From positions 1 to 26,357 of the forward strand of contig JAZQKI010000043.1 in assembly GCA_045542075.1 (NCBI GenBank): a stretch of 26,357 nucleotides of DNA. Reading direction: 5' to 3'. This document shows positions 6,134 through 14,915 of the stretch, piece after piece. The DNA comes from SVTX01 sp045542075 (lineage in GTDB: Bacteria > Bacillota > Clostridia > Oscillospirales > CAG-272). The position numbers were made by a program, and so were the translations under genes. The notes under the pieces were generated by a model, which was not told the origin of the DNA, made no database searches, and saw only the letters and a list, made by a program, of their open reading frames with translations. Each line of letters starts with the position of its first letter. The first letter of the stretch is position 1.

Positions 6134-8396
6134 GGAAGTCATAATAAACAACGGTTGGTATTTTACAAAGGAAAAGCAAAAGACGGTGCTCACACACACT
6201 CAAGGATGGGAGAAGGTCAACCTGCCGCACACATGGAACGCATACGACGGTCAGGACGGCGGAGCGGACTACTTCCGAGGGGAGTGCTGCTACGCCAAGG
6301 AGATTGAGTTTTTGCAAATTCGGGATTCAAGATCATATTACGTTGAGTTTGGCGGAGTGGCAAGTCAGTGCAGGGTATATCTCAACGGTCAGCTTGTGAC
6401 ACAGCACAAGGGCGGATACAGTCGCTTCAGAGCAAATATCACGCCATACGTCAGACAGGGAAGGAATATTCTCGCGGTGCGAGTGGATAATTCTGCCGCA
6501 AGTGATATCTATCCGCAGATGGCGGATTTCACCTTTTACGGCGGTATACACCGTTCAGTCAAGCTTATCGAGGTGGAGAATACGCATTTTGACCTTGATT
6601 ATTACGGCGCGGACGGTGTTGAGGCTTATTCTCATATTCACGACGGTAAAAGCGCAACTCTGCATCTCAAAAGCTACGTTGTGGATCCCCAGCCCGACGA
6701 CTGCGTAAGATATAATGTTTACGACGGCGAGGGCAACTCGGTTGCGGAGGTGTACTGTGACGCAAAAAGCCCCGAGACGCAGATCAGACTTGACAGGGTT
6801 CATTTGTGGCAGGGCGTAAAGGACCCTTATCTTTACAGCATTGAGGCGCAGATCATACGTCGCAACGAAGTGATCGATAATATGCGTATTTCCCACGGCT
6901 TCAGAAGCTTTTACGTGGACTCGGAAAAGGGATTTTTTCTCAACGGCGAGCTGACTCCCCTTCGCGGAGTCTCAAGACACGGTGACAGACACAACAAGGG
7001 TCTTGCGTTGAGCCTTGAGGACCATATAAGAGATGCTATGCTTATTTCCGAGGTTGGCGCAAATACCGTGCGACTTGCTCATTATCAGCACGCAGAGGAG
7101 TTCTACGAGCTTTGTGACAGATACGGCTTTGTGGTTTGGGCAGAGATTCCGTTTATAAGTAAGATGAATGAGGACCCCGAGGCGCATCAAAATTGCATCC
7201 TTCAGATGAAGGAGCTTATTTATCAGAACTTCAATCATCCGAGCATCTGCTTCTGGGGGATTTCAAACGAGATTACCATAGGTGGCTCGTCGGAGACCTT
7301 GGTCAAAAATCTGCGTGAGCTGAATGACTTGGCTCACAGTATTGACAGCACGAGAGTGACCACTATGGCTCAGGTGAGCATGCTGCCGCAGGATGATGTG
7401 CAGAATGGGATAACCGATATTGTTGCCTACAATCACAATTTCGGTTGGTAGGGGGGTCAGCTGTGTGACAATGCAAAATGATTTGACGGCTTTCATAAAA
7501 AATATCCCGAGCGCGCGATAGGTATATCCGAGTACGGATGCGAGGGTATATTAACCTATCACAACGAAGCCCCCCGTATGGGAGATTACAGCGAGGAATA
7601 TCAGGCACTCTATCACGAGCATATGCTGAATCTGCTTTGTGAGCGTGACTGGATATGGGGAAGCTATGTCTGGAACATGTTTGATTTCGGTTGTGACGCG
7701 CGTGACGAGGGCGGTGTGTCGGGAAGAAACAACAAGGGACTTGTAAGCTTTGACAGAGCAATAAAGAAGGATTCGTTTTATATCTGCAAGGCGTATTGGT
7801 CGTCTGAACCCTTTGTGCATATATGCTCCAAGAGATACAGAGACCGCGCAAGCGAGAGGATAACTGTAAAGGTGTATTCCAACTGTGATAACGTCACACT
7901 TTGCGTCAACGGCAAAAAGGTTGGAAGTGTTGAAGGAAAGTACGTGTTTGAATTTACGGACACAGAGCTTGCGGACGGCTTAAATACTATAGTCGCAAAA
8001 AGCGGTGCGGTAAAGGATGCCACAGTAATCACCCGTGTGCAAAAGGAACCCGAGAGCTTTGTTCTCAAGGAGGATAATCAGGGCTTTGTTGGCAACTGGT
8101 TTGACGGCAAGGAGGACAGGGACACGGGAGAGTTGACCTTTAAGGAAGGCTATTACTCAATAAAAAATACCGTCAGAGAAATACTTGATTCGGACGAGGC
8201 GGGGGATATTCTGGCTCACGCGCTGTCAAGCATTATGGGAATGAATATCAAAAAATCAATGCTTATGATAATGTCCGAGCAGACACCCGAGGCAATGCTT
8301 GAAAATGATAGGATAAAGCAAAATACAGGTATTGACAGCGAGAAAGCGGTAAGACTTGTCAACAGTGAGCTGCAGAAAATAAAGATTTCAAAATAA
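6126..8396 (+). pseudogene. GH2 glycosidase (beta-glucuronidase/beta-galactosidase type) interrupted by two in-frame stops
   Basis: One frame of 756 codons encodes a full GH2 enzyme: sugar-binding jelly roll, Ig-like domain, TIM barrel and C-terminal domains. It contains a TAG at 7449-7451 (codon 442) and a TGA at 7479-7481 (codon 452). The stops fall where family members read FGWYGG (Tyr) and DN..WFD (Trp), so each needs only one base change. The acid/base Glu (E382, WGISNE) lies before the stops. The nucleophile Glu (codon 469, GISEYG) lies after them, so the 441-residue product should be inactive. No ribosome binding site is seen for restart at ATG 7578. An N-x-K-G motif (GRNNKGL) near codon 538 matches the carboxylate-binding motif of beta-glucuronidases but also occurs in some other GH2 enzymes. 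It is recent decay, a strain variant or a sequence error. Confidence 0.85.
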
Positions 8397-8449
8397 GACA
8401 GTCGGAATAATCTTTGCTTGATAAGTTAGAATTTATGCGGAGGACTATA

Positions 8450-9298
8450 ATGAGTAAGAATATATGGAACACAGATCTTTCGGGCAAGGTGGTCGTCATC
8501 ACGGGAGCGGGGGGAGTTATATGCTCTCGATTTGCCAAGGTGGTAGCGAGGGCGGGAGCCAAGGTCGCCTTGCTTGACAGAAACAGGGAGAGATCGCGCT
8601 CGTTTGCTGATGAGATAGTCTCAGAGGGAGGAATAGCCCAGGAATTTGTTTGCGACGTACTGGACAAGCAAAATTGCATTGAGGTTGCAGAGCAAATAAG
8701 GTCCTCGCTTGGCGGATGCGATATCCTCATAAACGGCGCGGGAGGTAATAATCCCAACGCAACGACGGACCATGAGTACCTTGAGGGAGATATTGACCCC
8801 GAAGTAAAAAGCTTTTTTTCGCTGACCGAGGAGGGAATACGTCAGGTGCTTGACCTCAATTTTCTTGGAACGCTCATACCCACGCAGGTTTTCGCTCAGC
8901 AGATGATAGGAAAGTCGGGGTGCTGCATACTGAATATTTCCTCGATGAACGCTTACAGACCGCTGACAAAGATCCCCGCGTATTCGGGAGCGAAAGCGGC
9001 GGTATCAAATTTTACTCAGTGGCTTGCGGTGTATTTTTCAAGAGTCGGGATACGTGTAAACGCCATAGCACCCGGATTTTTCTCCACGGCGCAGAATGCA
9101 ACTCTTTTGTGGAACGCCGATGGCAGTCCGACTGAGCGCACAAGAAAAATACTGGACTCAACTCCCATGAGCAGATTCGGAGACGTAGCTGAGCTTGAGG
9201 GAAGCCTGCTGTTTTTACTCGACTGCAAGGCGTCGGGCTTTGTGACAGGTGTGGTTATTCCCGTCGACGGTGGATTCTCGGCATATTCGGGAGTGTGA
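8450..9298 (+). CDS. uxuB: UxuB-type D-mannonate/fructuronate oxidoreductase (SDR family)
   Basis: This 282-residue short-chain dehydrogenase probably interconverts D-fructuronate and D-mannonate with NAD(P)H in glucuronate breakdown. It has the nucleotide-binding TGAGGVIC (about 19-26), the NNAG-like INGAGG, catalytic Ser in NISSMNAYRPLTKIP and the Y-x3-K pair in AYSGAKAA. It ends in VIPVDGGFSAYSGV, a tail I associate with this subfamily. ATG 8450 follows CGGAGG; upstream in-frame starts lack a good ribosome binding site. It sits between the GH2 gene and KDPG aldolase. Other sugar-alcohol SDRs are possible, but this context strongly favours hexuronate metabolism. Confidence 0.85.
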   Translation: MSKNIWNTDLSGKVVVITGAGGVICSRFAKVVARAGAKVALLDRNRERSRSFADEIVSEGGIAQEFVCDVLDKQNCIEVAEQIRSSLGGCDILINGAGGNNPNATTDHEYLEGDIDPEVKSFFSLTEEGIRQVLDLNFLGTLIPTQVFAQQMIGKSGCCILNISSMNAYRPLTKIPAYSGAKAAVSNFTQWLAVYFSRVGIRVNAIAPGFFSTAQNATLLWNADGSPTERTRKILDSTPMSRFGDVAELEGSLLFLLDCKASGFVTGVVIPVDGGFSAYSGV

Positions 9299-9321
9299 TT
9301 TTTTGATTTTTGGAGGACGTA

Positions 9322-10011
9322 ATGGAAAATATAATTGAAAATATTATGAAAAATACAGGAACTGATAAATGCGTGACCGAGCGCATACACAAGGTAGGAA
9401 TTATACCCGTTGTGACCTTGTATCAACCCGAGGCAGACGCGCTTTCGCTGTGCGAAGCACTCAGACGAGGGGGAATCGACACGGTGGAGATCACCTTCAG
9501 ATCTGAATGCGCGGAGAAAGCTATATCCCTGATAAAGAAGGCTTTTCCCGACATGATAGTTGGCGCGGGAACGGTACTGAATGAAAAGCAAGCAAAGGCT
9601 GCGGAGGATGCGGGAGCGGATTTTGTAGTGACTCCCGGCTTTGACGAGAAAACCGTTGAGTACTGCAAGAGAAAGAAGCTTCCCGTATTTCCCGGATGTA
9701 TAACCCCAACGGAGTATCAGATGGCGGTCTCTTTTGGGCTTGAGGTCATAAAATTCTTTCCCGCGGAGCAGTCGGGCGGAGTCGCAACCATAAAGGCGCT
9801 CAGCGGTCCTTTCCCGACCTTGAAGGTCATTCCCACGGGGGGTATCTCGCTTGACAATATAGAGTCCTATATCTCTTGTCCAAACGTCCTTGCGTGCGGC
9901 GGTTCATATATGGTGGCGCAAAAGCTTATTGAAAGCAAGCAGTGGGACAAGGTGGAGGAAATATCGCGCTGGTCTACCGAAAAGGTCAAGGAGGCAAGAC
10001 GAAATGCCTAA
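9322..10011 (+). CDS. eda: 2-dehydro-3-deoxy-phosphogluconate (KDPG) aldolase
   Basis: This cytosolic class I aldolase splits KDPG into pyruvate and glyceraldehyde 3-phosphate. In its 229 residues the catalytic Glu is E56 (VEITFR) and the Schiff-base Lys is K144 (EVIKFFPAE). The phosphate-binding loop IPTGGIS and GAGTVL are also present. ATG 9322 follows GGAGG at 9312-9316. Its last 8 bases overlap the start of the KDG kinase gene, so the two are translationally coupled. The two enzymes make the last two steps of the hexuronate pathway. Confidence 0.95.
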   Translation: MENIIENIMKNTGTDKCVTERIHKVGIIPVVTLYQPEADALSLCEALRRGGIDTVEITFRSECAEKAISLIKKAFPDMIVGAGTVLNEKQAKAAEDAGADFVVTPGFDEKTVEYCKRKKLPVFPGCITPTEYQMAVSFGLEVIKFFPAEQSGGVATIKALSGPFPTLKVIPTGGISLDNIESYISCPNVLACGGSYMVAQKLIESKQWDKVEEISRWSTEKVKEARRNA

Positions 10012-11026
10012 AATAATAACCTTTGGAGAGCTGATGCTAAGGCTTGCGCCAAACGGATATTACAGATTTTTTCAGAATGATCAGATGCAAGCGACCTTTG
10101 GTGGCGGTGAGGCAAACGTGGCGGTATCTCTGGCTAATTACGGCATGGACAGTGTTTTCGTCACAAAGCTCCCCACACATGCCGTAGGGCAGGCGGCGGT
10201 AAATTCCTTGCGATATTTTGGAGTTGACACATCCAAAATAACTCGCGGAGGAGACAGAGTGGGCATATATTTTCTTGAAAAGGGCGCGTCACAGCGCGGC
10301 TCACTCTGTATTTACGACAGAGCTCATTCCGCCATAGCGGAGGCGGAGACGGGTGATTTTGACTGGAAGGATATATTTGAGGGCGCGGATTGGTTTCACT
10401 TTACGGGAATTACACCCGCGCTTGGGGCAAACGTCGCAAAAATATGTCTTGAGGCGTGTCAGGCAGCTAAGGCTGAGGGTATATGTGTATCCTGTGACCT
10501 TAATTTCCGCTCAAAGCTATGGAGCAGATCCGAGGCGAAGGCGGTCATGACCGAGCTTTGCAAATACGTTGACGTATGTATTCTCAATGAGGAGGACGCA
10601 AAGGACATTTTCGGCATTGAGGCAAAGGGAACTGACGTTTATGCGGGCAAGATAAATCACGAGGGGTATGAATACGTTGCGCGTCAGCTTATAGAAAAAT
10701 TTGGATTTAAGAAGGTAGCAATAACCCTGCGCTCATCTATCTCAGCAAGTGATAACGACTGGGCGGCGTGTCTGCACGATGGACAGAATTGCTTTTTTTC
10801 AAGGACTTATCATTTGCGCATAGTTGACCGTGTTGGCGGAGGTGACAGCTTTGGCGGCGCGCTGATATACGCATTGATAAGCGGTATGCCCACCGAGACT
10901 GCTATTGAGTTTGCGGTTGCCGCATCCGCGCTCAAGCACAGCATAGAGGGGGACTATAACCGCATTTCCGTTGCCGAGGCGGAGAAGCTTATGAGAGGAG
11001 ACGGAAGCGGAAGAGTGCAAAGGTAA
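10004..11026 (+). CDS. kdgK: 2-keto-3-deoxygluconate kinase (PfkB family)
   Basis: This 340-residue sugar kinase phosphorylates KDG to KDPG. PfkB family features are visible: N-terminal FGELMLRLAP, substrate-loop FGGGEANVAVSLANYG, and the C-terminal catalytic and anion-hole motif DRVGGGDSFGGAL. ATG 10004 lies inside the end of the aldolase gene, 10 bases after AAGGAGG (9987-9993), which marks tight coupling. It is the last gene of the operon; the next gene has its own promoter. Specificity is inferred from the adjoining aldolase, since PfkB kinases are hard to separate by sequence alone. Confidence 0.9.
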   Translation: MPKIITFGELMLRLAPNGYYRFFQNDQMQATFGGGEANVAVSLANYGMDSVFVTKLPTHAVGQAAVNSLRYFGVDTSKITRGGDRVGIYFLEKGASQRGSLCIYDRAHSAIAEAETGDFDWKDIFEGADWFHFTGITPALGANVAKICLEACQAAKAEGICVSCDLNFRSKLWSRSEAKAVMTELCKYVDVCILNEEDAKDIFGIEAKGTDVYAGKINHEGYEYVARQLIEKFGFKKVAITLRSSISASDNDWAACLHDGQNCFFSRTYHLRIVDRVGGGDSFGGALIYALISGMPTETAIEFAVAASALKHSIEGDYNRISVAEAEKLMRGDGSGRVQR

Positions 11027-11037
11027 CACTTGGGGGA

Positions 11038-11066
11038 TTGATTTTTGAGTTTCGGTATGCTATAAT
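11038..11066 (+). promoter_or_regulatory. SigA-type promoter of the MFS-GH2 fusion gene
   Basis: TTGATT (11038-11043) and TATAAT (11061-11066) are separated by 17 bases, 33 bases upstream of the ATG at 11099. The fusion gene can therefore be expressed independently of the hexuronate operon. Confidence 0.8.
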
Positions 11067-11098
11067 AAAGTCGTAATGATTTTATTGGAGGGCATATT

Positions 11099-14000
11099 AT
11101 GAAAACAAAGCTATCCCCCCGTTTTTGGTGTGTGCTTACGATATTCGGTCTTGTCGGACAGATAGCGTGGGTCGTGGAGAATATGTATTTTAACGTATTC
11201 ATCTACAAAATGTTCAACGCGTCGGCGTCAGACATATCGCTTATGGTTGCGGCATCTGCCGTTGCGGCGACATTGACCACCGTATTTATGGGCGCGCTTT
11301 CCGATCGCATAGGCAAGCGCAAGCTGTTTATGTGCGGCGGATATATTCTTTGGGGTATATCTATATTCGCATTCGTATTTTTGAGGCTCGACGTGATCAA
11401 CGCCATGATACCCGCAACAGTTTCCGCGGCGGCGGTTGGCGTGTCGCTTGTAATTATTATGGACTGCGTGATGACCTTCTTCGGCTCGACGGCAAATGAC
11501 GCGGCATTCAACGCGTGGCTGACTGATAGCACGGACTCCACCAACAGAGGCGCGGCAGAGGGAATAAACGCGATGATGCCTCTGGTCGCTATACTTGCCG
11601 TATTCGGCGGTTTTATGGCGTTTGACCTGAACCTTGCGTCAAGCTGGACATGGATATTCGCGATCATCGGCGCAGTCACACTCGGTGTCGGTGTACTTGG
11701 TTGCTTTATAATCAAGGAGCCTGACATCAAGCCATCAAGCACGGGATATTTGTCCAACATAATATACGGCTTCCGTCCATCGTCCGTAAAGAGCAATCTC
11801 TCTCTTTACATTACACTTGGACTGTTTATAATATTCAACATCTCAATTCAGATATTTATGCCGTATCTCATTATCTACTACGAGCAGTCGCTACAGATGG
11901 CTGATTACGTGTTGATAATGGCGCCCGCGATTATTATCGCATCGGTTGTGACTGCATTCTGGGGCAAGGTGTATGACAAAAAGGGATTTAATTTCTCGGT
12001 ATTCTGGTCAATGCTCTGGCTTTGCGCGGGATACGTTCTTCTGTTCCTTTTCAAGGGTAAAGCTCTTGTGTTTATCGGCTCGCTCCTTATGATGTGCGGT
12101 TATCTTTCGGGTGCGGCGGTGTTCGGCGCAAGAATAAGAGATAATATCCCCTCGGGCAAGTCGGGAATGCTTCAGGGAGTGAGAATTTTCTCGCAGGTGC
12201 TTATCCCCGGTGTTATAGGTCCGTTTATCGGTAAGAGCGTGCTTGCTGATTGCGAGATCGTGATAAACAACGACGGTACAGAGTCCTTTTTGCCAAACGA
12301 AAACATATTTATGGCGGCTCTTATTGCGGCTGCTGTGCTCTGTATAGGACTGCTTTTTATGTATTTTTTTCGCAAGGAAAAAAAGGAGCTTGCCACATTG
12401 ACGACACCGTTTGAGGAGAATGTGGGGGACATACCGCACTCGGATTACCCCCGCCCAAATATGAAAAGGGATTCTTATATGTCGCTAAACGGCAAGTGGG
12501 AGCTTTTAGTCACAAGAAAAAACAAGACGGTATATGACGGTCAGATACTTGTGCCTTTCCCGCCCGAGTCAAAAATGTCGGGAGTACAGATGCAGCTTGG
12601 CTACAGGGATACGTTAAGATATCAAAGGACCTTCACCCTGCCCGACGGATTTACGCGTGACAGAGTACTATTGCATTTCGGGGCGGTTGACAGACTTTCG
12701 AGAGTGCTTGTGAACGGCATACTTGTTTGTGAAAATGACGGCGGATATCTTCCTTTTGAGGCGGATATCACCGAGGCGGTTACCGAGGGGGAAAATACAC
12801 TCTGCGTTGAGGTCTATGATGATCTTGACACGGATTACCCTTACGGTAAGCAGTCAAAAAAACGCGGAGGTATGTGGTACACGCCCATAAGCGGAATATG
12901 GCAGTCGGTATGGCTTGAGTCTGTTTGTGACAATTATATCCGCTCGCTCAAAATCACCCCCGAGATGACGGCTGTGACTGTGGAGGTCGAAGGCGGCGAG
13001 AATCAAAAGACACTTGTTTTAGGCGACAAGACCTATAATTTTTCGGGTGACAGTATCAGAATAGAGATTGAAAACCCAAGGCTCTGGACACCCGAGACGC
13101 CGAACATTTACGAGTTTGAAATTATTTCGGGCAATGATAGAGTAAGCTCTTATTTTGCTCTCCGTGAGGTTTCAATAGAGAAGCGGGGAGAATATTCCTG
13201 TATTTGTCTGAACGGCAAGCCCATCTTTCTTCACGGATTGCTTGACCAAGGGTATTACAGCGACGGAATTTATATTCCCGCGACCTTTGAGGGGTACAAA
13301 AACGACATTCTTAAAATGAAAGAGCTTGGATTTAATATGCTGCGCAAGCATATCAAGATCGAGCCGCAGCTTTTCTACTATTATTGCGATATTTACGGCA
13401 TGATAGTGTGTCAGGACATGGTAAATAGCGGAAAATACAGCTTTGTTGTGGACACCGCGCTCCCCACCATCGGAGTAAAGAAGGGAATAAGCCACCGCGC
13501 ATCCGGAAAACGCGCAAGGGTATTTGAGGATACCGCAAGGCGTACAACAGAGCTTTTATACAATCACCCGTCGGTGTGCTATTACACGATATTCAACGAG
13601 GGCTGGGGACAGTATGATTCGGACAGAATATGTGGCGAGCTTAAAGCCCTTGACTCGACGCGTGTATGGGACGCGACGTCTGGCTGGTTTGTTGAAAAAA
13701 ACAGCGACGTACAGAGCGAGCATATATATTTCAAGCCAATAAGGATAAAGAGGCAGAGTGCTGACCGCCCCATAGTTTTGTCCGAGTTTGGAGGATATTC
13801 GTATAAGATCGAGGGACACTCCTATAATCCCCATAACACTTACGGATATAAGTTCTTTGTGGACGGAGAGAAATTCCGCGAGACTATGGCGTCTCTTTAC
13901 ATCGAGCAGGTAATTCCCGCAATAAATGACGGTCTTTGCGCCACGGTATTGACACAGGTCAGTGACGTAGAGGACGAGACCAACGGACTGCTTACCTACG

Positions 14001-14104
14001 ACAGACAGATACTCAAGGTCGACATAGAGCAGATGCGGAGCATATCACAGAATATGTACGCAGCATTTGAAAAAAAATTTAATGTCAATATTGACAACGT
14101 GTAA
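11099..14104 (+). CDS. Fused MFS sugar permease and GH2 glycoside hydrolase
   Basis: A single 1001-residue frame joins two complete proteins. Residues 1-430 are a 12-TM MFS permease with the loop 2-3 signature GALSDRIGKRK and TDSTDSTNRGAAEGINAMMP. Residues 450-1000 are a GH2 hydrolase: jelly-roll domain from YPRPNMKRDS, Ig-like domain (about 620-700) and TIM barrel. The acid/base is E834 (TIFNEGWGQ) and the nucleophile E896 (VLSEFGG), so the enzyme looks active. It lacks the N-x-K-G motif of glucuronidases (TNGLLTYDR instead). With 12 helices and a cytoplasmic C-terminus, the hydrolase would hang at the inner mouth of the transporter and cut the incoming glycoside. SD GGAGG precedes ATG 11099. 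An A7 tract at the junction (12378-12384) leaves a small chance that the fusion is a sequencing artefact. Confidence 0.88.
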   Translation: MKTKLSPRFWCVLTIFGLVGQIAWVVENMYFNVFIYKMFNASASDISLMVAASAVAATLTTVFMGALSDRIGKRKLFMCGGYILWGISIFAFVFLRLDVINAMIPATVSAAAVGVSLVIIMDCVMTFFGSTANDAAFNAWLTDSTDSTNRGAAEGINAMMPLVAILAVFGGFMAFDLNLASSWTWIFAIIGAVTLGVGVLGCFIIKEPDIKPSSTGYLSNIIYGFRPSSVKSNLSLYITLGLFIIFNISIQIFMPYLIIYYEQSLQMADYVLIMAPAIIIASVVTAFWGKVYDKKGFNFSVFWSMLWLCAGYVLLFLFKGKALVFIGSLLMMCGYLSGAAVFGARIRDNIPSGKSGMLQGVRIFSQVLIPGVIGPFIGKSVLADCEIVINNDGTESFLPNENIFMAALIAAAVLCIGLLFMYFFRKEKKELATLTTPFEENVGDIPHSDYPRPNMKRDSYMSLNGKWELLVTRKNKTVYDGQILVPFPPESKMSGVQMQLGYRDTLRYQRTFTLPDGFTRDRVLLHFGAVDRLSRVLVNGILVCENDGGYLPFEADITEAVTEGENTLCVEVYDDLDTDYPYGKQSKKRGGMWYTPISGIWQSVWLESVCDNYIRSLKITPEMTAVTVEVEGGENQKTLVLGDKTYNFSGDSIRIEIENPRLWTPETPNIYEFEIISGNDRVSSYFALREVSIEKRGEYSCICLNGKPIFLHGLLDQGYYSDGIYIPATFEGYKNDILKMKELGFNMLRKHIKIEPQLFYYYCDIYGMIVCQDMVNSGKYSFVVDTALPTIGVKKGISHRASGKRARVFEDTARRTTELLYNHPSVCYYTIFNEGWGQYDSDRICGELKALDSTRVWDATSGWFVEKNSDVQSEHIYFKPIRIKRQSADRPIVLSEFGGYSYKIEGHSYNPHNTYGYKFFVDGEKFRETMASLYIEQVIPAINDGLCATVLTQVSDVEDETNGLLTYDRQILKVDIEQMRSISQNMYAAFEKKFNVNIDNV
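12379..12425 (+). other. Putative frameshift signal and internal start at the MFS/GH2 junction
   Basis: In the reading frame, the heptamer A AAA AAG (12379-12385) has the phase of the E. coli dnaX -1 slippery site. Seven bases later CCACATT (12393-12399) can pair with AATGTGG (12419-12425). A -1 shift would add about nine residues and stop at TGA 12412-12414, releasing a permease without the hydrolase. AAGGAG (12383-12388) lies 9 bases before an in-frame TTG (12398), which could start a free hydrolase. All elements are seen; their use is hypothetical. Confidence 0.35.
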
Positions 14105-14119
14105 AAAATTGGCTATAAT
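14091..14119 (+). promoter_or_regulatory. SigA-type promoter of rubrerythrin
   Basis: Perfect TTGACA (14091-14096) and TATAAT (14114-14119) with a 17-base spacer. The -35 lies within the last codons of the upstream fusion gene. Confidence 0.88.
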
Positions 14120-14160
14120 TTAGGTGTAATATATTTTTATTCAAAGGAGAGTAAAAAATT

Positions 14161-14703
14161 ATGGGAAAGAATATTTACGCAGGAACAAAGACAGAGCAGA
14201 ATCTCCGCGAGGCATTTTCGGGAGAGTCTCAGGCAAGAAACAAATACACATATTTTGCATCCGTTGCAAAGAAGGCGGGATATGAGCAGATAGCAGAGCT
14301 TTTCCTCAAGACCGCTGAAAACGAAAAGGAGCACGCAAAGCTTTGGTTCAAGGCGCTCGGCGGACTCGGAACAACGGCAGAAAACCTTGTATCCGCGGCA
14401 GAGGGCGAGAACTACGAGTGGACTGATATGTACGACAGAATGGCGCGTGAGGCTGACGAGGAGGGATTCCACGACCTCGCAGAGCAGATGCGCGGCGTTG
14501 CGGCTATCGAGAAGACACACGAGGAGAGATACCGTGCGCTTCTCAATAACGTTGAGACAAATTCCGTATTTGAAAAGTGCGGTGTTCAGATCTGGGAGTG
14601 CCGTAACTGCGGACATATCGTAGTGGGCACAAAGGCTCCCGAGCTTTGCCCCGTATGTAAGCATCCTCAGGCTTACTTTGAGATAAGAAAACAAAACTAT
14701 TGA
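14161..14703 (+). CDS. rbr: Rubrerythrin
   Basis: This 180-residue cytosolic non-haem iron protein reduces hydrogen peroxide in anaerobes. The N-terminal four-helix bundle carries the diiron ligands in EAFSGESQARNKY, ENEKEHAKLW, EGFHDLAEQM and EKTHEERY. The C-terminal rubredoxin-like domain has two Cys pairs, CRNCGH and CPVCKH. It is the standard length and order. A strong ribosome binding site (AAAGGAGAG) and a consensus promoter suggest high expression. It is monocistronic, with a strong terminator after it. It fits an anaerobe with many iron-sulfur proteins. Confidence 0.97.
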   Translation: MGKNIYAGTKTEQNLREAFSGESQARNKYTYFASVAKKAGYEQIAELFLKTAENEKEHAKLWFKALGGLGTTAENLVSAAEGENYEWTDMYDRMAREADEEGFHDLAEQMRGVAAIEKTHEERYRALLNNVETNSVFEKCGVQIWECRNCGHIVVGTKAPELCPVCKHPQAYFEIRKQNY

Positions 14704-14716
14704 TACTCATAAAATA

Positions 14717-14748
14717 CCGCCCGCGAGTTTTCGCAGGCGGGATTTTTT
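14717..14748 (+). terminator. Rho-independent terminator after rubrerythrin
   Basis: GC-rich stem CCGCC-C-GCGA (17-26 of this block, 14717-14726) pairs with TCGC-A-GGCGG (14731-14740) around GTTT, followed by a seven-T run. Confidence 0.92.
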
Positions 14749-14775
14749 TGCTTTCTTAAAAAAATTTAAGGCTTG

Positions 14776-14841
14776 ATTTCGTCTGAAATTGACAAAAAAC
14801 GAACTGAAATTATTGACTTTTACATTGTATTATGATAAAAT
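14776..14841 (+). promoter_or_regulatory. Promoter region of the lipid operon with small repeats
   Basis: TTGACT (14813-14818) and TAAAAT (14836-14841) form a promoter with a 17-base spacer. Just upstream, CTGAAATT occurs at 14783-14790 and 14804-14811, two helical turns apart. The first copy overlaps the inverted repeat ATTTC-GTCT-GAAAT (14776-14789). These could bind a regulator, but the repeats are short in an AT-rich region. Confidence 0.55.
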
Positions 14842-14915
14842 TAAAAAGAATATTATATTATGGGGTAGTATGTATTTTAATAAATATATGCTTTTGATCC
14901 CTAAAAGGAGAAATT

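Noticed and set aside
7479..7481. TGA decoded as Trp (alternative genetic code)
   Set aside because: TGA ends seven other genes in the window at the expected lengths and Trp is normally encoded by TGG, so global recoding is unlikely.
7578..8396. Second half of the GH2 gene as an independent gene
   Set aside because: It starts in the middle of the TIM barrel just past the nucleophile, has no ribosome binding site, and is in the same frame as the first half; better read as one interrupted gene.
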